From positions 1 to 64,000 of the forward strand of contig NZ_JAKZAK010000005.1 of NCBI RefSeq assembly GCF_023156385.1: a stretch of 64,000 nt of DNA. The letters run 5' to 3'. The notes under the pieces are model-generated. The model searched no databases. It was not told the DNA's origin and saw nothing but the letters and a program-made list of their open reading frames with translations. This stretch comes from Marinobacter xestospongiae (GTDB lineage Bacteria; Pseudomonadota; Gammaproteobacteria; Pseudomonadales; Oleiphilaceae). Each line of letters opens with the position of its first letter. The stretch's first letter is position 1. Positions 58,174 through 64,000 of this stretch are shown piece by piece. A program made the translations under genes and the position numbers.

Positions 58174-58208
58174 GTGCTGCCGTTTCGCTGGCGAAGTAAC
58201 GGCAGCAC
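58174..58208. other. Stem-loop after ttcA
   Basis: An 11-bp perfect stem GTGCTGCCGTT / AACGGCAGCAC (58174-58184 with 58198-58208) lies just after the ttcA stop, between it and the convergent TauE/SafE-like gene. No T-run follows on either strand, so it may be a shared 3'-end protection element. Confidence 0.5.
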
Positions 58209-58246
58209 TGAGTGGAAATGCGGAATAGCCGCTGAACGGTAGTTAT

Positions 58247-58930
58247 CTAGACCAGGCCAGCCAGTGGCAGTGTCCAGACTCCGAAAGCAATCAGCAGGAT
58301 GCCGGAGAGCTGGCGGAAGGTGCGTTGTTGTTTCAGTCGTCGCAGGCTGTTGGCGGCAAAGCCCGTCGCCAGCATGGAAGGCAGTGTCCCCAGACCGAAA
58401 CAGGCCATGGTCAGTGCCGCGGTGGTAACTGTCGGTTGCAAGGCCGCCCAACCCAGAGTGCTGTAGACCAGGCCGCAGGGCAGCCAGCCCCACAGTGCGC
58501 CAAGAGCCAGGGCCTGGCCGGGGTGATGAACTGGCAGGAAGCGCTTGGTCAGCGGCGACAGCCGGTTCCAGATCGGTCCTCCGAGTCGTTCGACGTAGCG
58601 GATGCCCTGCCACCATTGCCCCATCGACAACCCCATCACGATCAGTAGCAGCCCCGCCAGGGTTCGCAGGACCGGTGCCAGCTGTGCCCACTGGGCGGCG
58701 GCGTTGGTGCTGAGCAGCGCGATCAGTGTGGCCAGCAGCATGTAGCTGCCGATGCGGCCTGCGTTGAATGCCAACAGCATCAGGGTCTGCCGCCAGCGAA
58801 AGCCCTGGCCCACGGGCAGCGCCATGGACAGGGACGCACTGATTCCCCCGCACATGCCCAGACAGTGGGTGCTGCCCAAAAAGCCGATCAGAAAGGCGCT
58901 GGAATAGCTGAGGTACAACTCTGCCGCCAT
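58247..58930 (-). CDS. TauE/SafE-family membrane protein of the cbb3 maturation cluster
   Basis: The 227-residue protein has six hydrophobic segments and the motif THCLGMCGGISASL near its start. This cysteine pair and the placement after ccoS suggest a metal- or redox-related transport protein needed for oxidase assembly, as in many gammaproteobacteria. WGWLPCGLVYSTLGWA is the second conserved segment with a third cysteine. The start codon overlaps the ccoS stop by one base (TGATG), so translation is coupled. Confidence 0.87.
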   Translation of the reverse strand: MAAELYLSYSSAFLIGFLGSTHCLGMCGGISASLSMALPVGQGFRWRQTLMLLAFNAGRIGSYMLLATLIALLSTNAAAQWAQLAPVLRTLAGLLLIVMGLSMGQWWQGIRYVERLGGPIWNRLSPLTKRFLPVHHPGQALALGALWGWLPCGLVYSTLGWAALQPTVTTAALTMACFGLGTLPSMLATGFAANSLRRLKQQRTFRQLSGILLIAFGVWTLPLAGLV

Positions 58931-59175
58931 CAGCTTTTCGGTTCCTCCTCGGAGGAGTCGGTGGCATCGTCCCTGGCCTCTCGCTTGGCGGCCTGGCTCT
59001 TGTCGTCGGGACGGACATCCTCGGGAATCATATCGCGGTCGTCATCGTAGAGTATGCGGTGGGCGGGGCCCTCCAGATCGTCGTACTGACCGTTCTTGAC
59101 CGCCCATGAGAACAGGATCGCGCCCACGGCGACGATGATCAGGGTCAACGGCACCAGTATCAGCAGGATTTCCAC
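58930..59175 (-). CDS. ccoS: Cytochrome cbb3 oxidase maturation protein CcoS
   Basis: CcoS is a small single-span membrane protein needed for copper and haem insertion into cbb3 oxidase. The 81-residue protein starts MEILLILVPLTLIIVAVGAILFSWAV and continues NGQYDDLEGPAHRILYDDD, the family signature. The tail is charged. It lies 38 bases after ccoI and is coupled to the following membrane-protein gene. Confidence 0.95.
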   Translation of the reverse strand: MEILLILVPLTLIIVAVGAILFSWAVKNGQYDDLEGPAHRILYDDDRDMIPEDVRPDDKSQAAKREARDDATDSSEEEPKS

Positions 59176-59213
59176 ACTATCACCTCGTATTCAAAGCCTC
59201 TTCCGGGACGGTA

Positions 59214-61661
59214 TCAGGCTGCAGGGTTAACGCCAACCAGCGTGGTTTCGGTGTTGCCGGAATCGTCCTGGCGGCCCAGTCTCAGGGCATTCATTACCAC
59301 CACCAGTGAACTCAGGGACATGCCAATGGCGGCCAGCCAGGGTGGAATCAGACCGGCGGCCGCCAGTGGCAGGGCACACAGGTTGTAGCCAAGGGCCCAG
59401 GCCATGTTCTGACGGATTACCCGACGGGTCTTGCGACTGGTATCGATGGCCTGCTCCAACTGGCTGAGCTGGCCGTTCAGCAGCACAGCGTCTGCCCGCA
59501 GTTGGGTGAGGTCGGCGGCATTGCCCATGGCGACAGCCACTCCGGCGCCGGCCATGGAAGGCAGATCGTTGAGACCGTCACCCACCATCATGATGTTGTG
59601 GCCGTCGGCGCGCAGTTGCTCCAGGCGGGCCAGCTTGTCCTCAGGTGTGGCCTGGCCCTGGGCTTCATCAATGCCCAGCAATTGGGCGATATGCTCGACA
59701 TGGCCGGAGCGGTCCCCGCTCAGCAGCAGGGTGCGAATGCCCCGTCGCTGCAGGCTGGCGATGGCGGCACGGGCGTCATCACGGGGCTGGTCGTCCAGCA
59801 CGAAGCGCCCCAGCACCTGGGTGTCTGAGGCCAGCCAGATCTCGATGCCCTGGTGGGAAGCAACTTCCGGCAAAGGGGCCGATGTGTGGTCCTGTACGAA
59901 CTCGCGATGGCCGATGGCGACGGACTGCTGTTGCCATTGGCCGGTCAGGCCGCCGCCGACGTGGTTGCGGATGTCGGTCACGGGATACGGGCGGAAGCGG
60001 TGGAACACCTTGGCAATGGGATGCTCTGAGGCCTGCTCCAATCCGGCGGCGACACCGTTCAGGGTATCCCGGTCCAGGGCGGCCATGGTTTCGCTGTGTA
60101 CCAGTGACAGCTCGCCCTGGGTGAGGGTGCCGGTCTTGTCAAAAACAACGGTATCGATGTTGTTCAGGGATTCCAGGGTGTGTCCCCGGGTGGGCAGGAA
60201 TCCCAGCTTGCGAAGTTTGACCGTTGCACTGGTAATGGCGGTCGGTGTCGCCAGTGAGAGGGCACAGGGGCAGGTTACCACCAGCACCGACAGGGTGATA
60301 TCGAAGGCCCGGTCTGAACCGGCCAGCCACCAGCCGATCCATACCAGTGGCGATATGATCAGGATGCGGCTGACAAAAACGCCGGCCACCCGGTCAGCCA
60401 TGCGGGCAATGGCCGGCTTCTCTGACTGAACCCGGTCGAGAATGCGCAGTATGCCCGACAGACGGGTATTGGCGCCGGTTTTCTCGACCCGCACGGTCAG
60501 CGGATTCTCGCCATTCACGCTGCCGGCATGGACCGCATCACCCGGCTGACGGGTTTCCGGCAGATACTCGCCGGTGAGCGCGGCTTCGTTGAGGGTGGAG
60601 TGGCCGCTGACGATGACGCCGTCCACCGGCAGGGTTTCGCCGGGCTTCAGCCGAATGATGTCGCCGGTGGTCAGGTCATGGGTGGCCACCAGTTCGCTCT
60701 GGCCATCCGCTTCGCGGGTAGCGACGGACGGCTGGACCCCGGCAAGGGCATTGCCGGTGAGACCGGCCCGGTAGCGCGCCTGCATTTCAATGTACCGTCC
60801 CAGCGACAGCAGGAAGGTAAACATGCAGACCGACTCGAAATACACTTCCTCACCGCCGACTACCGTTACCCAGGCGCTGGCGGAATAGGCCAGGCCGATG
60901 GCGGTCGCAACGGGCACGTCCATGGTCAGATGGCGACTGCGGATGTCCCGCAGGGCATTGCGAAAGAACGGGCGGGCACTGTAAAAGACGACCGGCGTGG
61001 CGACCAGCAGACTGAACCAGCGGAAGAACTGGACAAACTCGGGAGAGAGGTTGTTGATCAGCTCAAAGTAGAGCGGGAAGGCCAGCATCATGCTTTGCAT
61101 GGTGGCGATGCCAGCGACACAGAGCCGGATCAGGGCGGAGCGCTTTTCCGCCTTCAGGGCCTGTTCGGCCTCGTCAGCCTGGTAGGGGCGGGCGCGATAG
61201 CCCAGCTCGTTGATGGCAATCAGCAGATCGCTCAGCGAGGCCTGGTCGGGGGACCACACCAGCCGGGCACGTTGGGTGGTGTGGTTGACGGTGAAGGACT
61301 GCACCCCCGGCCGCTGGCCAAGGTGGTTCTCCAGCAGCCAGATGCAGGCGGCACAGGTGATCCCTTCGATCAGCAGCTGAGCCTCGCGCCCCGCCTTGAC
61401 CGAAGCGACAAAGCTTTGCTGCACCAGCGGGTGATCAAACTCCCGCAACTGGGCAAGCTCGGTCTGAGACAGAATCCGTGGTGTGACGGCGGGCGCGGTC
61501 CGGTGCTGATAGAAGCCGTCCAGACCCTCCGCACGGATGGTCTGGCAAACCGATTGGCACCCCAGGCAGCAGAAGTGCTGGGTCTCACCGTCCAGTTCGA
61601 GGGTGATCGGCGGGTCGCCATCAGCTGGCTCGCCGCAGTGGAAGCAATCCAATGGAATCAC
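59214..61661 (-). CDS. ccoI: Copper-exporting P-type ATPase CcoI (FixI)
   Basis: CcoI delivers copper across the inner membrane for cbb3 assembly. The 815-residue P1B-ATPase has an N-terminal cysteine-rich motif (CFHCGEP) and a heavy-metal domain with GITCAACIWLLE. The membrane metal site is VTCPCALSLATPTA, the phosphorylation site VVFDKTGTLTQG, and MVGDGLNDLPSMAGAGVAVA the hinge. It overlaps ccoH by 4 bases (ATGA), which indicates one transcript for ccoH, ccoI and ccoS. Confidence 0.95.
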   Translation of the reverse strand: MIPLDCFHCGEPADGDPPITLELDGETQHFCCLGCQSVCQTIRAEGLDGFYQHRTAPAVTPRILSQTELAQLREFDHPLVQQSFVASVKAGREAQLLIEGITCAACIWLLENHLGQRPGVQSFTVNHTTQRARLVWSPDQASLSDLLIAINELGYRARPYQADEAEQALKAEKRSALIRLCVAGIATMQSMMLAFPLYFELINNLSPEFVQFFRWFSLLVATPVVFYSARPFFRNALRDIRSRHLTMDVPVATAIGLAYSASAWVTVVGGEEVYFESVCMFTFLLSLGRYIEMQARYRAGLTGNALAGVQPSVATREADGQSELVATHDLTTGDIIRLKPGETLPVDGVIVSGHSTLNEAALTGEYLPETRQPGDAVHAGSVNGENPLTVRVEKTGANTRLSGILRILDRVQSEKPAIARMADRVAGVFVSRILIISPLVWIGWWLAGSDRAFDITLSVLVVTCPCALSLATPTAITSATVKLRKLGFLPTRGHTLESLNNIDTVVFDKTGTLTQGELSLVHSETMAALDRDTLNGVAAGLEQASEHPIAKVFHRFRPYPVTDIRNHVGGGLTGQWQQQSVAIGHREFVQDHTSAPLPEVASHQGIEIWLASDTQVLGRFVLDDQPRDDARAAIASLQRRGIRTLLLSGDRSGHVEHIAQLLGIDEAQGQATPEDKLARLEQLRADGHNIMMVGDGLNDLPSMAGAGVAVAMGNAADLTQLRADAVLLNGQLSQLEQAIDTSRKTRRVIRQNMAWALGYNLCALPLAAAGLIPPWLAAIGMSLSSLVVVMNALRLGRQDDSGNTETTLVGVNPAA

Positions 61662-62176
61662 CCGTCCTCGCTGGCTGCCGTCCCCAGGGCCATTGGCATT
61701 GCGGCGGGCAGCAGAATCTCACCCTTCAGGCGCCAGTCGTTATCCGGGCTGCGCAGGTCGAGGTACCAGCGACCGTTGATGTCGCGAGGCATGGCGGTGG
61801 TGTAGGCATGCTCAGACACCGGGTTGAGCTGAATGGTGCGGTCTTTCTCTTCCAGTGTTGGGTGAAACAGCTTGAGGATCAGATAGGGGTAGGACACCGC
61901 TGACTTGTCGCTGGACATGGTTACCCGGATCTCCTGCTCGCCGGAGAAATCGAGAACTGCGCCCAGGCCCAACTCCACCGCCTTGGTGTCGCGGGCCAGT
62001 TCCAGGTTGATGCTTTTTCCTTCCTTTGAGTAGTCATCCGTCACCATGGCGTTTTCACTGGTAATTGCCATGGTGATCATGAATATGCACCAGATGATGG
62101 CGGCGGCGGGGAAGAAAAGAAGGAACCAGAGCCAGGGTTGGCGGTACCAGGGGGCGACTGGGGTGTCATTGCTCAT
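61658..62176 (-). CDS. ccoH: CcoH/FixH-family protein
   Basis: A 172-residue membrane-anchored protein with one N-terminal helix (WLWFLLFFPAAAIIWCIFM) and a periplasmic beta domain. It has the family segments DDYSKEGKSINLELARD and NGRWYLDLRSPDNDWRLKG. CcoH is needed for stable cbb3 assembly. It is separated from ccoG by 96 bases holding a terminator-like hairpin and overlaps ccoI. Confidence 0.9.
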   Translation of the reverse strand: MSNDTPVAPWYRQPWLWFLLFFPAAAIIWCIFMITMAITSENAMVTDDYSKEGKSINLELARDTKAVELGLGAVLDFSGEQEIRVTMSSDKSAVSYPYLILKLFHPTLEEKDRTIQLNPVSEHAYTTAMPRDINGRWYLDLRSPDNDWRLKGEILLPAAMPMALGTAASEDG

Positions 62177-62208
62177 AACGAATTCTCTGTAGTGACGCGT
62201 TTACCGGT

Positions 62209-62241
62209 AAAAATCAGGCCGCCGGCACTAAGGCCGGCGGC
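62209..62241 (-). terminator. Terminator-like hairpin between ccoG and ccoH
   Basis: A perfect 9-bp GC stem GCCGCCGGC / GCCGGCGGC (62218-62226 with 62233-62241) is followed on the minus strand, after four bases, by five T residues (62209-62213). It probably lowers read-through from ccoG into ccoHIS. Confidence 0.7.
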
Positions 62242-62272
62242 GGTGTGACCAGGATTCTACCGGAAGGTTCGA

Positions 62273-63706
62273 TTACTGGCTGGGTCCAACGAACCGGCTC
62301 TCGGTTTCAATGGTCAGCGATTCGTCCGTGAGCGACCGCATGGTGAAGGTGATGGTGCTGTTGGTGTCGTGGATGGATTCAGGGTCCACTTCCACGACCG
62401 CAGGCAGCGACAGGTGTTCACCACTGGCGACGTTAACTTGTGCCTTGCTGGTCAAGGTCAGGGTGTCCAGCCCGCTGACCGACAGTTGGTAGGTTTGGGG
62501 AACCTCCGACATATTGGCTATTTTCAGGGTATAGGAATTCTCGATCAAACCCCGGCCGTTGTAATTGAACAGGGCCCCGCGATCACGCAGTACGTCGAGT
62601 TCCGCCGGTACCCGTGTGGACAGGGTAAAGATAATGGCGGAAACCATCAGCGAAAGCACAATGCCGTAACCGAAGGTCCGGGGACGGAGCAGCTTGGAGG
62701 TTTTGCCCTCCAGCTCATTTTCGGTGGTATAACGGATCAGCCCGCGGGGGTAGTTCATTTTGTCCATGACGTTATCACAGGCGTCGATACACAGGGCGCA
62801 GCCGATGCACTCGTACTGCAGGCCGTCGCGGATATCGATGCCAGTGGGGCAGACCTGTACGCACAGGCCGCAATCGATGCAGTCGCCAAGCCCCAGTTCC
62901 TCTTTGGCCGCGGTTTTCTTGCGGCCGCCGCGGGGTTCACCCCGGCTCGGATCGTAAGACACGATGCGGGTGTTGGGATCAAACATCACGGACTGGAAAC
63001 GGGCGTACGGGCACATGTAGAGGCACACCTGCTCCCGCAGCCAGCCGGCGTTGAGGTAGGTGGCGACCGTGAAGAAGGCCACCCAGAAGTAGGCCCAGCC
63101 GTTGGCCTGCAGGGTAAACAGGTCTGCAATCAGCTCGCGGATGGGGTAGAAGTAGCCCACAAACGTCAGGCCGGTTGCCAGGGCAATTAACAGCCATGCG
63201 GTGTGTTTCAGGCTTTTCTTGACCACCTTCTCACGGGAGTTCTCGGACTTGTCCAGCTTCATCCGCTTGTTGCGGCTGCCTTCAATCCGCTCTTCCACCC
63301 ACATGAAAATGAAGGTCCAGACGGTTTGCGGGCAGGTGTAGCCGCACCAGACCCGGCCAAACAGTGTGGTAATGAAGAACAGCCCAAAGGCGCAGATGAT
63401 CAGCATCCCCGAGAGCAGGAAGAAATCCTTCGGATAGAAGGTGGCGCCGTAGAGGTGGAACTCGCGGGCGGGCAGGTCGAAGTGGATCAGGGGCTGCCCG
63501 TCAATGGTGATCCAGCAGAACAGGAAATACATCCCCATCAACCCCATCAGGCTGAAGAAGCGTATTCGCTGGAACAGGCCCTTTACTTCTTTGACGTAAA
63601 TTTTCTTACGTTCGGCGTATAAATCGACGGTCTCTGCTTTTTTCTTGTTGTTGTCGGAGGCATCAGTCGAAGGATCGATTTGCTTAACCGGAATCTGACT
63701 GCTCAT
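62273..63706 (-). CDS. ccoG: Cytochrome cbb3 oxidase accessory protein CcoG (RdxA/FixG)
   Basis: CcoG is an inner-membrane ferredoxin-like protein that reduces copper for cbb3 assembly. It has five hydrophobic helices (for example WVAFFTVATYLNAGWLREQV) and two 4Fe-4S motifs: DCIDCGLCVQVCPTGIDIRDG and ECIGCALCIDACDNVMDKM. A C-terminal periplasmic IgG-like domain ends ESRFVGPSQ. The start is one of two adjacent ATG codons at 63709 and 63706; the GGAGG box is 5 bases before the second, which I use. Confidence 0.95.
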   Translation of the reverse strand: MSSQIPVKQIDPSTDASDNNKKKAETVDLYAERKKIYVKEVKGLFQRIRFFSLMGLMGMYFLFCWITIDGQPLIHFDLPAREFHLYGATFYPKDFFLLSGMLIICAFGLFFITTLFGRVWCGYTCPQTVWTFIFMWVEERIEGSRNKRMKLDKSENSREKVVKKSLKHTAWLLIALATGLTFVGYFYPIRELIADLFTLQANGWAYFWVAFFTVATYLNAGWLREQVCLYMCPYARFQSVMFDPNTRIVSYDPSRGEPRGGRKKTAAKEELGLGDCIDCGLCVQVCPTGIDIRDGLQYECIGCALCIDACDNVMDKMNYPRGLIRYTTENELEGKTSKLLRPRTFGYGIVLSLMVSAIIFTLSTRVPAELDVLRDRGALFNYNGRGLIENSYTLKIANMSEVPQTYQLSVSGLDTLTLTSKAQVNVASGEHLSLPAVVEVDPESIHDTNSTITFTMRSLTDESLTIETESRFVGPSQ

Positions 63707-63818
63707 CATGACCTCCCAATCAGGGGCATGCCTCTTTTGGGCATTCTGTGGAATCCTCTCAAGCCTGGGCCTGCGATCGCCGGACTCAGGGTTCAAAAGA
63801 CTCGGAAGGAGGGGAGGG

Positions 63819-63844
63819 CGCTGCCCCTGGGATCAGGGACAGCG
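63819..63844 (-). other. Stem-loop between ccoP and ccoG
   Basis: A stem with CGCTG/CAGCG and CCCTG/CAGGG pairs (63819-63829 with 63834-63844, one internal mismatch) and loop GGAT lies about 10 bases after the ccoP stop. No T-run follows, so it may be an mRNA-processing or stability element that separates oxidase structural genes from maturation genes. Confidence 0.45.
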
Positions 63845-63854
63845 ACCGTTAGCC

Positions 63855-64000
63855 TTAGTTCGACAGGCTGTAGACGTAAGCGCCCAGAATATGGATCTGG
63901 TCTTCGCTCAGACGTCCTTTCTGGGCCGGCATCTGGTTCTGGCGACCGTAGAGCACGGTCTCCTCAATACGGTCATAGGTGCTACCGTAGAGCCAGGTAT
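63855..64000 (-). CDS. ccoP: Cytochrome cbb3 oxidase subunit CcoP, C-terminal part
   Basis: The last 48 codons of a gene that runs off the window. The translated end is WLYGSTYDRIEETVLYGRQ followed by NQMPAQKGRLSEDQIHILGA and YVYSLSN. This matches the second cytochrome c domain of CcoP, where the methionine of the xMPA motif is the haem ligand and the last helix carries a YVxSLS ending. It identifies the oxidase operon upstream of ccoG. Confidence 0.88.
   Translation of the reverse strand, partial: TWLYGSTYDRIEETVLYGRQNQMPAQKGRLSEDQIHILGAYVYSLSN

Noticed and set aside
63707..63854. FNR/Anr box in the ccoP-ccoG gap
   Set aside because: No TTGAT-N4-ATCAA-like dyad is present; the gap holds a hairpin only.

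Overview
The window reads as a chromosomal segment of a marine gammaproteobacterium of the Marinobacter type. This rests on GC-rich DNA, the gene order rne / rluC / sppA / maf / yceD-rpmF-plsX-fabD-fabG-acpP-fabF-pabC-mltG-tmk, a finR-fpr pair, a cbb3 oxidase maturation block, a phasin, and TAXI-type TRAP transport. Species assignment is inference. I see no phage, transposase, integrase, CRISPR array, rRNA or confident tRNA.

Layout. 1-3.3 kb: end of an unknown plus-strand transcript (terminator), then PilZ, SH3/YgiM-like and YciI-like genes facing a PHP-domain exonuclease, and a UPF0149 gene behind rne. 3.3-10.8 kb: RNase E with a roughly 0.7 kb divergent region to rluC, a HAD phosphatase, sppA and maf. 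11-19 kb: the fatty-acid cluster without fabH, then pabC, mltG and tmk. tmk is followed not by holB but by an AraC-type regulator and a proline cassette (putA, putP; 19.2-25.1 kb). 25.3-29.3 kb: TAXI/TRAP transporter and a TSUP permease. 29.3-35.1 kb: a small TerB-like gene, acnB with a long structured leader, miaE, finR and fpr. 35.3-38.2 kb: a membrane protein, a periplasmic binding protein, a membrane-anchored HEPN-like protein and an Fe-S-type uracil-DNA glycosylase. 38.2-41.3 kb: a LysR gene divergent from the glutathione-dependent formaldehyde pathway (adhC/frmA, fghA). 41.6-49.7 kb: a chemoreceptor with Aer-like topology, a phasin, a DksA-type zinc finger protein, a tripartite ABC exporter (ATPase, FtsX-type permease, HlyD-type adaptor) and a YjdF/DUF2238 membrane protein. 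50.0-54.8 kb: a four-gene envelope operon (C39-like peptidase, FapF-like barrel, FadL-like barrel, DUF4124-type lipoprotein). 54.8-58.2 kb: polysaccharide deacetylase, DnaJ-related protein, TetR regulator and ttcA. 58.2-64 kb: cbb3 oxidase maturation genes on the minus strand (end of ccoP, ccoG, ccoH, ccoI, ccoS, TauE/SafE-like gene).

How it works together. Most of the window is core housekeeping: RNA turnover and modification, lipid synthesis, TCA cycle, respiratory oxidase assembly and proline catabolism. The most promising less-described parts are: (1) the C39-peptidase/double-barrel/lipoprotein operon at 50-54.8 kb, which resembles amyloid (Fap) or Fil-type export loci but has no cargo gene in view; (2) the structured acnB leader with mutually exclusive pairings; (3) a structured rne leader; (4) a chemoreceptor with cytoplasmic sensing topology behind a perfect CRP/Vfr palindrome and a FliA-like promoter; and (5) a nearly leaderless yceD promoter. 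All functional calls come from motif recognition by eye; no search was run.
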